A stretch of DNA of 64,000 nt, taken from positions 1 through 64,000 of the forward strand of contig JALGVJ010000003.1 in NCBI GenBank assembly GCA_029838195.1. Direction: 5' to 3'. Below are positions 26,000 to 35,200 of the stretch, piece after piece; position 1 is the stretch's first letter, and each line of letters starts with the position of its first letter. This DNA comes from Promethearchaeota archaeon. GTDB taxonomy: Archaea > Asgardarchaeota > Lokiarchaeia > Sigyniarchaeales > SOKP01. A program made the position numbers and the translations under genes. Under the pieces are notes generated by a model. That model did not search any database. It was given only the letters and a program-made list of their open reading frames with translations, and had not been told where the DNA came from.

Positions 26000-26055
26000 T
26001 CATGAATCGTTTCCATTTACTTTATCTGAAATTATAATTCAAGGAGGTGAAAAAA

Positions 26056-26178
26056 ATGGGAAAAAGTAAGATGAATAAGTCAGCAGCTCGGAGAATTCAA
26101 TCACACGCAGATAAAACGGGAAAAAATCAAGGCTTCAAATCCAGAGCTATGCGCGCTGCTGACAAAAATAAAAAATAA
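26056..26178 (+). CDS. small basic SMP-like protein (40 aa)
   Basis: A 40-residue protein, MGKSKMNKSAARRIQSHADK then TGKNQGFKSRAMRAADKNKK. The RIQSHADK...GFKSRAMRAAD pattern resembles the short SMP (seed maturation protein-like) repeat found in small proteins of many organisms. It has an exceptionally strong Shine-Dalgarno, AAGGAGGTGA at 26041-26050, five bases before the ATG, in a region where most genes show none. It starts 56 bases after viperin and may share its transcript. Function unknown; the charge suggests nucleic-acid or protein binding. Confidence 0.7.
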   Translation: MGKSKMNKSAARRIQSHADKTGKNQGFKSRAMRAADKNKK

Positions 26179-26365
26179 TTATGACTAAAAAATCAAGATT
26201 GAAAATCAAATTTCTCTTTTTTTTCTTTTTAATCCTAATACTTTACATCAATACCTGAAATAATCAATATAAATGATTATAAATTAACTAAAGTTCAACA
26301 AGTCCTACTAATAATTTATTAATATTTAGAAGTTTTTTTCTGATATAATTCATTTAAATGAATTT

Positions 26366-26635
26366 TTATTTGTTTTGCGCAATTGCTTTAGCCATTAATG
26401 GTAGTACAGCATTACCTATTTGTTTTAATATTGAACTTTTAGTTCCCTTGAAAATAAAAGTATCATCAAATGATTGTAACGCCGCCAATTCCCGTGGAGT
26501 CAGTACTCTATTAAATTTATAGTGTATGAAAACACTTCCGTGGTTCGCCTTAACGGTTCTGGCAGGTTTATCAGGATCTAATCTCCACCACGCATCACTA
26601 TAATTTTCATATAAATTTTCTCCGAATTTTATGGC
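26366..26635 (-). pseudogene. DNA cytosine-5 methyltransferase, C-terminal fragment
   Basis: The minus-strand frame reads YENYSDAWWRLDPDKPARTV, then NRVLTPRELAALQSFDDTFI and IFKGTKSSILKQIGNAVLPL ending at the stop 26366-26368. These are motifs IX and X of C5 methyltransferases (RxLTxRExAxLQxF; QxGNAVPP, here QIGNAVLP). All earlier motifs, including the catalytic PC, are absent. It is the tail of a lost restriction-modification gene. Confidence 0.8.
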
Positions 26636-26758
26636 AAAGAATGTTTGGGAGATATTTACTTTGAAGATTTTGAAGAGGGGAGCAAATATCTGGCAGAATC
26701 TGATTTAATGAGCTATGAAGATTATCTAAAAGAAAATGGCAAACACCTGGGAATATAG
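26624..26758 (+). pseudogene. fragment of an unknown gene end, antitoxin-like
   Basis: A plus-strand frame without start reads GDIYFEDFEEGSKYLAESDL and MSYEDYLKENGKHLGI before a TAG at 26756-26758. The acidic composition and the SxEDYLKE-type ending recall small antitoxin or DUF2281-type tails. It abuts the methyltransferase fragment, so several broken ends were joined here. Confidence 0.35.
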
Positions 26759-26935
26759 AAACTAATCCTAATCTTAGATAATCTCTTAAATTATTATTAG
26801 TTTCAGCGCTATAAAAAATCTTTATAATACGTTCTTTCTTTTAAAAAGCATTTCCCATTGTCTAACATTATTCTAATTCTATCTTCTTCTATGATCAGGT
26901 AATTTCCTCCAATAATAGAAATCCCGACATAAAAG
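26746..26935 (-). pseudogene. RNase J-like metallo-beta-lactamase protein, N-terminal fragment
   Basis: The minus strand reads ISIIGGNYLIIEEDRIRIML, DNGKCFLKERTYYKDFL, a stop and a frameshift, then NNNLRDYLRLGLVSIFPG. This matches the start of archaeal RNase J/MBL-exonuclease relatives (GGN-x-hh-x-D-x-x-h-D-x-G-x-x-F, then L.D.L.LGL.P). The catalytic HXHXDH is missing. The remaining bases 26179-26365 show nothing. Confidence 0.55.
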
Positions 26936-26952
26936 GAAATGCTTGTAATAAT

Positions 26953-27750
26953 TTATTCCTCCGTCGTGAATTGAATCAATTCTTTTTGAAAGAGATATTT
27001 TAAAACAAAAGCTATGCCGATATATGTTATTTTAATTTTTTTTTCTATTTTTGTTTCTTGATTAACCATTGTTTCCAATACGGATATTTTTTTTAATTTC
27101 TTGATAAATCCATTAATAGAACCCCGAGTAATTTCTTCATTTTTTATTTTTTTCCCATAGGCTTTTCTTAGATCTTCAATGGATTCAAAATTTCTAATAC
27201 AAGTTAAAATTTTATCAAAAGACTCTTGATTTTTCATTATTTCTACAATATCTCTATAGCTTGTAAAAAATAACTCTAAAAATTCATATTGCTTTTCTGT
27301 GGGAGTTGTTAAAGGGATTCTCACTAAGTTCATATTATAGTTAATCCCAACGGCCTCTTTTCCTTTATACTTGAAATCCCCATGAATTATATCCGTATTG
27401 GTAATTAAACATCCTAAATAACACCAGATCACCATAAATCTTAAGCCTCCCGAAACATTTACCGAAATATTCTTAAATCCAAGTAATCGCTGTTTATAGA
27501 TAGTGAGGGCAAGTTCCGCCACGGGTCTAGTTTGCTCGGTAAAACTATACTCCACTATTTCCGTATTAATTAATCTTTCTTGATAATAATTTTTTAATTC
27601 TTGAATGACTCTTATTTTTTCTTCCGTACCTGAAATTTTTTCACGTTCTTTAATAAGAATTAATTTGTCCACTATTTCCTTATCTATAGAGAGTTTTAAC
27701 CTATTCGGATGGAGACCTACCAGGACGATTAGGCATTTTTTATTTTCCAA
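26953..27750 (-). CDS. Csa3-like CARF-wHTH transcriptional regulator
   Basis: A 265-residue protein. Residues 1-135 form a CARF domain: KKCLIVLVGLHPNRLKLSI, a helix with VAELALTIYKQ, and KNISVNVSGGLRFMVIWCYL at 93-112, with the NxSGG nucleotide-binding turn intact. The rest is helical with a winged helix (ITRGSINGFIKKLKKISVLE). This is the domain order of Csa3, which in Crenarchaea responds to cyclic tetra-adenylate. No CRISPR-cas gene is nearby; it is divergent from the NurA-HerA-Mre11-Rad50 operon starting at 28001, its most likely target together with itself. Confidence 0.8.
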   Translation of the reverse strand: MENKKCLIVLVGLHPNRLKLSIDKEIVDKLILIKEREKISGTEEKIRVIQELKNYYQERLINTEIVEYSFTEQTRPVAELALTIYKQRLLGFKNISVNVSGGLRFMVIWCYLGCLITNTDIIHGDFKYKGKEAVGINYNMNLVRIPLTTPTEKQYEFLELFFTSYRDIVEIMKNQESFDKILTCIRNFESIEDLRKAYGKKIKNEEITRGSINGFIKKLKKISVLETMVNQETKIEKKIKITYIGIAFVLKYLFQKELIQFTTEE

Positions 27751-27815
27751 TTAATATCTCCCTTTAATTTTTTAAAAAATGTATATTTTATATAGTAATT
27801 ATAGATTAATAGATT

Positions 27816-27847
27816 TGTGCATACATCTTTTATATTATATGTGCATA
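27816..27847. promoter_or_regulatory. paired TGTGCATA sites in the divergent CARF/NurA promoter
   Basis: TGTGCATA occurs at 27816-27823 and again at 27840-27847, 24 bp apart, in the 250-bp region shared by the Csa3-like gene and nurA. Each is an imperfect dyad around TGCA. The spacing is close to the 23 bp between the two sites in the viperin promoter, which fits a dimer of dimers on one DNA face. Nothing else stands out in this A/T-rich stretch. Confidence 0.5.
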
Positions 27848-28000
27848 TGAAAAAATATTTAAATATGTTTTATTTATAATTATTTATTTAGGAGAAAATC
27901 TTAAATAAATAAGGAATTAAGGCATAATTTTGTAAAAATTTTTAATAGTTAATTTATGATTTATTAATTACAAAAATGCAAAGCGTTTTACCTCAAAAAA

Positions 28001-29383
28001 ATGCCAAATTTTATCGATCTATTTGGATCACAAATAGATAATAAGAAAAGGACTTTTATCCAGTATTTAACGAAAGGAAAAGAATTGAAATTTTTAGAGA
28101 AAGATTATGAGAAACAATTCAAAAGGTTTTTTATTCCTATAAAAACTAATACATCAATTCCAGAAAATTTTGAAGCAGTGGCGGTTGATGCGAGCGGAAA
28201 AAAAAGAGAATTTTCCAACGGAACTTATTTCTTAATATATAGGGCTTCTGGAATTCAAAATAATGGCAATATTAAAAGAATGTTAGATACGGATATTTTT
28301 ACTCTTTCAGAAGCGAGTACAGAAATAAATCGATATTTCGGTAGAAAATTGGAGCATATTGAATTGAAAGTCCTCGAATCATATTTAAATGAGATAGAAA
28401 AAACTAATCAGTTACGAGTTGGTTTTATTGATGGTTCCATTTATAATCGCTTAATGAGTCGGATTTTTGAATTTTCGGTGGAGGGTGATGAAAAATTTAT
28501 GTTGAATTATATTGAAAAAGTTTTTGAAGTTTTAACAAAAGCTAAAGAGAAAAATGTTGTGTTAATTGGTGTAAGCAAGGATTCCAGGGAAAGTTTTTTC
28601 AGAAATGCTTTACTTGATGAAATTTATTATGAGGAAAGAGACAAATTAAAGAAATCGGGAAAACTTACTCAAAAAGAACTCTTATTAATTGAAGATGTAA
28701 TCAAAGAGATTGATGTTTATAATGAAGATAAAGTCAGAAGATTTAAGGAATTAGTCAAAAAAAATCCAATACTTCTAAATAAAATGTATCTAATTTATAA
28801 CGAGTATCTTAATCTAAGAACTGATGGTGAAATTATGTATCGTTTTGCTAAAGATCCTGGTTATACATTTCCAATCGAAAAAGGATTAGGAAGAAGGGAG
28901 CAAGTTAATATCTTTAAACAAATGGTAAATAATACGGATAACTATATTTCAAGTAAATTTAGAAGATATCTTTCTAATCTTGACGATAAAGAGAAAAAAA
29001 AGTTCCTAATAGAAGCAAGGAGAGTTATACAAAAATTTAATAATATTCCTACTTTCATTTCATACCATATATTGCCCGATATTAGAGATAATCCCATTAA
29101 AATAGATGTTCCAGGTTGGTATTTTAAAACTTATCACAAACTGATAAACTTTCCTCACGTGTGTTTTTATAATCAAACGGATCCGATGATAGAGAAAATA
29201 TTATTAGTTAATATGAAATTATACTGTGGATTAAATAATTATAATTTACTTCTCTCTGCTGCCCATAATGATGCTGTTTTAAGAGAGAAAACATATATGG
29301 ATGTATATGAGCAATATTTACAAGATAAATTGGAATTAGTATTACCTTATAGAAGAAGAACAAAAAGACAAATATATGGATGA
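28001..29383 (+). CDS. nurA: NurA nuclease
   Basis: A 460-residue NurA-family RNase H-fold nuclease: FEAVAVDASGKKREF (catalytic Asp63 on the first strand), VGFIDGSIYNRL (second Asp), VLIGVSKDS, and near the end PIKIDVPGWYFKTYHKLI and NLLLSAAHNDAVLREKTYMD, the usual NurA C-terminal signature. NurA degrades 5' strands when driven by HerA. First gene of a four-gene operon; its stop overlaps the HerA start. Residues 225-330 form an extended charged helical insert, making it longer than crenarchaeal NurA. Confidence 0.88.
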   Translation: MPNFIDLFGSQIDNKKRTFIQYLTKGKELKFLEKDYEKQFKRFFIPIKTNTSIPENFEAVAVDASGKKREFSNGTYFLIYRASGIQNNGNIKRMLDTDIFTLSEASTEINRYFGRKLEHIELKVLESYLNEIEKTNQLRVGFIDGSIYNRLMSRIFEFSVEGDEKFMLNYIEKVFEVLTKAKEKNVVLIGVSKDSRESFFRNALLDEIYYEERDKLKKSGKLTQKELLLIEDVIKEIDVYNEDKVRRFKELVKKNPILLNKMYLIYNEYLNLRTDGEIMYRFAKDPGYTFPIEKGLGRREQVNIFKQMVNNTDNYISSKFRRYLSNLDDKEKKKFLIEARRVIQKFNNIPTFISYHILPDIRDNPIKIDVPGWYFKTYHKLINFPHVCFYNQTDPMIEKILLVNMKLYCGLNNYNLLLSAAHNDAVLREKTYMDVYEQYLQDKLELVLPYRRRTKRQIYG

Positions 29384-31002
29384 TGATAATGATAAGAGAG
29401 AATTTTATTGGATATATTATCGGGGAGGCTTCTACTATGGAGTTTGAATTTGTCACGGATGAAAAGTTAGCTCCCCTAAAATGGGATTATTTAATGGTGG
29501 AATCTTTTGAAAGAAGGGAGGGAAAAGAATTTAAAGTGGAAATATTAGCACAAGTATCTGAAATCTTTGCTTTTAGCAAAAATATCACTATAGATACTCT
29601 TCCTTCTATGGTAAAGAAACAAATTGAACAAAATATTGTCAATCCCAAAATATATGGAAGAGCAAAGGTCTTGGGTTATATTGATAAGAATACTAAGAAC
29701 AAATTGATAAGAATTCCACGAAGAAATAGACTCCCCGGTGAAATGGTTTTTAGAGCACCTAATTCTTTATTAAGTGAATTCTTTAGTAAAAGAGAAGATG
29801 AAGGGCTTGAGATAGGAACCCTTTTAACAAATAGTCAAGTAAAGTTATTATTAGACCCGAATGGTCTCAATAGACATCTTGCCATTATAGCTCAAACTGG
29901 TGCAGGTAAATCATATACAACTGGAGTAATCATAGAGGAACTCTTTAAATTAGGGGGATCTATATTAATATTGGATCCTCACTCTGATTACGTTTTTCTA
30001 AGTCAAAAAGCAAAAGATTATTCTTTAGTGGAGAGGAGTGAATATATAAGAGTTTTTCGTAATCCCAATAGTACGGGAAGATATTCAAGTTCCTCTATAA
30101 TTAATCTACATCATTATGAAATAAATTTTGCAAACTTAGATGAGGAGGATATTGCGGAGATCTGTTTCATACCTGGGAATGCAGTCAGAATTAAGGAGAC
30201 AATAAGGTCTGCGATCGAAAAGATTGACGAAGACAATTATTCTCCTGAAAAATTGATCGAGCAATTAGAGGATATGGAAAAAAAAGCCCCCAATAGCAAG
30301 GAGCGCAGTATTATACGGAGTACAATTATAAGAGTAAGGCAGCTACTAAGATATAAGGTATTTGGAAATAATGATGTTCCTATAGAGGATATTATAAAAC
30401 CTTGGACGATCTCAGTGTTAGATCTTTCTGGATTAACAGATAAATCAATGAATTATATCGCAGCCCATATCTTACAAGAGACATATTCATATATCCTAAA
30501 TAAGGTGGATTTTCCCATATTCATCATTATTGAGGAAGCTCATAGATTTATCCCTCCTATCTCCAAAAAACAAACTTTTTGTAGTCGAATAATTAATACC
30601 ATAGCCGCGGAAGGAAGAAAATTTGGTTTATTTTTGATATTGATAACCCAAAGACCTTCCAAATTAGATCCTAACAGTCTTTCTCAATGCAATAGTCAAA
30701 TCATCATGAAAATTACTAATCCTGAAGATCAACAAGCAATTTTAAAATCGAGTGAGCGAGCTACTGAAGAATTATTGAATAATCTTCCGGCACTTTCGCC
30801 AGGTGAGGCCATCATTACTGGGGAAATCGTAAAAGTCCCAGTCATGGTTTCTATTAGAGAAAGAATTACTCGAGAAGGTGGAGCGGATATTAATATATTA
30901 GAAAAACTAAGACAAGCCAGAGAAGGATATGAAATAGAAAAAGAATCTGAGGAAGAAGAAAAATCAAGAATTAATCCTCGTAAAAATCCTTTCATGAGAT
31001 GA
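29380..31002 (+). CDS. herA: HerA hexameric DNA translocase
   Basis: A 540-residue HerA/FtsK-type ATPase: an N-terminal HAS barrel (about 1-110), Walker A AQTGAGKSYTTG near 171-182, ILDPHSDYV, Walker B FIIIEEAHRFIPP, and sensor sequence LILITQRPSKLDPNSLSQCN, followed by EAIITGEIVKVPVMV. It pumps DNA into NurA. The start overlaps the nurA stop, with ATG codons at 29380, 29383 and 29389, showing tight translational coupling. The charged C-terminal tail (EKESEEEEKS) may contact partners. Confidence 0.92.
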   Translation: MMIMIRENFIGYIIGEASTMEFEFVTDEKLAPLKWDYLMVESFERREGKEFKVEILAQVSEIFAFSKNITIDTLPSMVKKQIEQNIVNPKIYGRAKVLGYIDKNTKNKLIRIPRRNRLPGEMVFRAPNSLLSEFFSKREDEGLEIGTLLTNSQVKLLLDPNGLNRHLAIIAQTGAGKSYTTGVIIEELFKLGGSILILDPHSDYVFLSQKAKDYSLVERSEYIRVFRNPNSTGRYSSSSIINLHHYEINFANLDEEDIAEICFIPGNAVRIKETIRSAIEKIDEDNYSPEKLIEQLEDMEKKAPNSKERSIIRSTIIRVRQLLRYKVFGNNDVPIEDIIKPWTISVLDLSGLTDKSMNYIAAHILQETYSYILNKVDFPIFIIIEEAHRFIPPISKKQTFCSRIINTIAAEGRKFGLFLILITQRPSKLDPNSLSQCNSQIIMKITNPEDQQAILKSSERATEELLNNLPALSPGEAIITGEIVKVPVMVSIRERITREGGADINILEKLRQAREGYEIEKESEEEEKSRINPRKNPFMR

Positions 31003-32201
31003 GTTTTAAAATGGTTCAAATTTTACACACGGCTGACTTTCATTTAGATCCCAAAATGACTAACTTTCTTCACAGAGATCAAGAACGCAGAGATGATTTT
31101 CAGAAAAATTTTGATGAGATAATCAATTTTTCCCTAAAAGAAAGACCAGATATATTATTAATTTCGGGAGATCTTTTTGATAGCATTAATCCCAGAAATC
31201 CCGTTAGAAATCACGTGATTTCGCAGTTTAAAAGAATCCATTCAAAAAACATTAAAGCGTTTGTTATAGGCGGCAATCATGATATGCCTAGATCTATAGA
31301 AAATGCTCTCAGTCCAATTTCGATATTAAACACGATTGAATACATAGATTTCATCCAACCAGAAGGTCAATTCATCAGTAAAAGGGAGCTAAATATAAAT
31401 AATCTAAAAATAAATATCTTTGGTGAATCTTATGATGTTTTGAATACCAGAATGAGAGATCCATTGGATGAATTGAGTTTTGGAAATCTCGATGCGGATC
31501 TTAACATATTTATGGTTCATGGGAGTATAGGCTTATTTAGATATCGATATCCGGGAGATTATATCATTAAAGAAATTAATATTCCTGAAAAAATAGATTA
31601 TGTTGCAGCAGGTCATCTCCACGACCATATTGAAAAGGAAAGATACAATCCAAATTTAGGATCGAGCACTCTTATGGTTTATCCTGGTAGCATCGAGTTT
31701 TTATCTTTTAATGAAAATTTAAAAAAAGTGAAAGGATTTATGTTTTTAGAATATGATAAAGAAGGTCTAATTAATAAGGAGTTCATTAAATTGGAAACAC
31801 GTCCTATAGAGCAAATACCAATTTCGATTAATACCAATCAAGAAAATATTTATCAAACAATAATTCAAGAGATTGAGAATTTTTTAAATGATCGAAAAAT
31901 TCTAAAAGTCATCCTCGAAGGAAAGATTAAAGTTGACCAGATCGCATCAATTAAATCTTCAAAATTAATTAATTATGGAGATGAAAATTGCTTTAAATTC
32001 TTCTTAGATTCCTATTCAAAACTTGATTTTGAAACCACTGAATTAATTTTACCTGATAAAGAGAGAGCAAGCCCTATAGAAATTTTTTCACAATTTGTAG
32101 ATTCGTTAATCGCTAGGGAAGAAAATGAGAATTTTAAAAAAATTCTAATTGATGCCAAAAAAATAAGCTTAGAAAAGCTTGAAAAATTTGGGGTGAAATA
32201 A
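30999..32201 (+). CDS. mre11: Mre11 DNA repair nuclease
   Basis: A 400-residue calcineurin-like nuclease with all phosphodiesterase motifs: HTADFHLD, ISGDLFDS, GGNHDMPRS, MVHGSIG and VAAGHLHDHI. The capping and C-terminal Rad50-binding parts follow. The ATG at 30999 overlaps the herA stop (ATGA); an internal ATG at 31011 would also give a complete domain. It should form the end-processing complex with the ATPase encoded directly downstream. Confidence 0.9.
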   Translation: MSFKMVQILHTADFHLDPKMTNFLHRDQERRDDFQKNFDEIINFSLKERPDILLISGDLFDSINPRNPVRNHVISQFKRIHSKNIKAFVIGGNHDMPRSIENALSPISILNTIEYIDFIQPEGQFISKRELNINNLKINIFGESYDVLNTRMRDPLDELSFGNLDADLNIFMVHGSIGLFRYRYPGDYIIKEINIPEKIDYVAAGHLHDHIEKERYNPNLGSSTLMVYPGSIEFLSFNENLKKVKGFMFLEYDKEGLINKEFIKLETRPIEQIPISINTNQENIYQTIIQEIENFLNDRKILKVILEGKIKVDQIASIKSSKLINYGDENCFKFFLDSYSKLDFETTELILPDKERASPIEIFSQFVDSLIAREENENFKKILIDAKKISLEKLEKFGVK

Positions 32202-32203
32202 AA

Positions 32204-35200
32204 ATAGAATTAAAATCTTTAAAATTAAGAAATTTCATGGTAATTAAAAAGGCTACTATTAATTTCATTCATGGGATAATGGCGATCATAGGGCCAAATG
32301 AAGCAGGAAAATCCACTATTATAGAGGGCGTCTTATTCAGCTTATTCGGCAAACGAGCATTTAGAGATTATGAACATTTAATCCATTTTGAATCAAATCA
32401 TGCTAAAATTTCCCTAATCTTTTCCGTTAGGGATAATATTTATCGAGTAAATCGAGAATTAAGAAAGAGCAAATCAGGTTCAACAAGTCAAATAAATGCT
32501 GTACTTTCAGAGTTAACCAATGGAGAAGAGCATTTTATTATAGCTAAAGGGGTATCAAACGTTGATTCTCAAATTGAACGAATCATTGGATTTTCTTATA
32601 ATGAACTCACGGCTTCAAATATTATCGCTCAGAAGAAATTAAACAAGATAAGTAAAATGACACCTCAAGAATGGAAGGAATTATTTAATGAATTTCTAAA
32701 CCTAAAAGGATTCGGAGATAGTATTTCAGAATTAAAAGAAGAGAAAAAAGAAAAACAAAATCAATTAAATAATGATGAGATTAGATTAGATGAATTGAAA
32801 AATAAAAAGGATGATTATTGGTCTCGATTCAAGGAATTAATTAGATTATCTAAAAATCATTATCGTAAAGCTAGAACTCACAGAAAACTCTCTAAAGAAG
32901 TAGAAATTTTATCAAAATATTTGAAAATTGTAAAAGATTACATAGAAAAAAGAGATCTAAAAATGAGACTTCAAGATGAGATGGCCTCTAAAGAGAAATT
33001 TTTAAACCAGTATAATGAACGTTTAGCTGAGATCGAGGCCTTAGAAGAAGAAACAGCACAATTAAAACATCAATTGGAAATTTATAAGGGATTAAATGAT
33101 GATGAAAAAAATTTTCTTAATATCAAAAACCATTTTGAGAATTATCAAAAAACACTAAAAAGAATAGAAGAATTAAAAGAAAAATTAAGATATATTATAG
33201 AATTAGAGGGAAAACTAGAAAATAAGAAAGAAAAATTTATAGAATACAAAGATATGCCTAATCAATTGAAACATTTCAGGGATTTAGAATCCTCATACAA
33301 ATTTTTAGAAGTTAATGTAAAGGAGAGAAATTCGCTTGAAGAAGAATTGAATAAGGTTATTACAGCCGAGAAAGAAGTAGCGAATTTAAAAAAAGATTTA
33401 TTGAAGGTAGAAGAAGATCTCAGTTATAAAAATGATTATATAGAAGCTGAAAATAAATTTCGTGAATTTAAAGCCAAATATGATCAAATAAAATATGAAA
33501 GAGATAAAAAAGAAGAATTAAAATTTGAGATTACCAAAATTAAGAAAACTTGTCCGAAAGAAACTCCCGAAGAGCTTGGAAATTTAAAAGAATATAAGGA
33601 TAGTTTGGAAAATCTTGTTAAAAAAGGTTTATTAAATTATATCACCCACTCATTTAAGTGGAATCTCCCCATTCTGATTGGATTTATAATAATTAGCTTA
33701 ATACCTATTTTTTTTGGTCGAATATTATATTCATTCATAGGAATAGGAGCATTTGCCCTATTTTTTATCTATTTATATTATAAATACCTTTCGCTTCAAG
33801 CATTAGTTAAAAAATTGGAAAATTTGATTTTTTCATTAAAAAAACTACAAAAAATAAAAGAAGAATTAAAATCAGTTGAGAAAAGCCTGGAAAAAAAATA
33901 TATTTCAATAGCTGAAATAATTAAAAGTTTATCAGAATATTATAGTAGTTCTTTTCAAGCGACGGAGGGCCTAAAAGAACAAGTATATTCATTAAATCTC
34001 TATTTTCAAGAAATTAATAAGAAATTGAATAGTTCAGAAGCTCGAATGGAAAATTTAAATAAAAAAATCAAGGAATTAAAAAAGCTCATAAAAAAGAAAC
34101 CAAAATTAGAGTATGATTTAGAAAACTCAATCAAGAATATTCATGAGGATAAAAAGCAATTGGATGCCATTTTTTCTGATGGTTTAGAAGAAAAGTATAT
34201 CAAAGAAAGGATTGACAAAATCTACTATGATGATTACATTGATTTTTCTATAGTAAAGCAACAGTTAAAGCAGATAGAAAATATTATTCTTAAAGATTTT
34301 GATCAATATAATATTTTAAAGAGAGAGATTGAAGATTTAAAAACTAAAACTAAAGATAAATCAACAGTGATTGAGAATTTAAAAAAAAAACAAAAAGAAA
34401 AACAAACTATATTTAATACTTTAGTTGAATTAATTGAAAGAATTAACCAAAAATATATAAATTCCATTACAAGTGAATTAACTATACATGAACAAGTAGA
34501 AAAAGTAATTCCTTTTGAAAATTCCATTAAAAAGCTTAATTCTTTTATCCAAGAAGATAAAAACGCACGTGACAAATTAGAAGCCCAAATAAATACAAAT
34601 AGCGCTCAGATCAATAAAAAACCGGAAGTAATTAAAAACATTAACAATATTAAAGGAGAGATACAAGAGATAATTTCCAATATAAAATCTATAGTTTTTC
34701 CAATAATCCCTGAAGAGATTTCAAATATCTTTGATAAAAATAAACCTAAAGATTGTCAGAATACCTTGGAAAATGAAATTATTGACTTAGATGAAAAAAG
34801 AAATCAAATTTATGGTGAAATGAAATCTATAAATACATCTAGAACAAAGATTCGTAATTATCTGAAAGATAATGAGCAAATTATTCATGATTTTTTTAAA
34901 ATGAAAAAAAAAGTTGAGAATTTAGAAAGAGAAATAAAAATATATAGTAAATCCATAGATTTGCTTGAACAAGTTAATAGAAAGATTTGGGATCTCCAAA
35001 TGCCCTATATCTATAGTTATATCAAGGAATTTTTACCTAAAATCACAATGGGGAGATATAGAAATATGATCATAACGCAGCCCGAATCACGTAGGAAGAA
35101 AAAATATGAATTTAAAGTATTTGAGGAAACTATAGAAACATATATAGATAAAAAATATTTATCAGGGGGTACTGATGATCAAATTTTACTAGTTATACGT

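Noticed and set aside
26953..27750. Type III or type I CRISPR-cas locus suggested by the Csa3-like gene
   Set aside because: No cas gene, repeat array or Cas10-like polymerase is found on either side.
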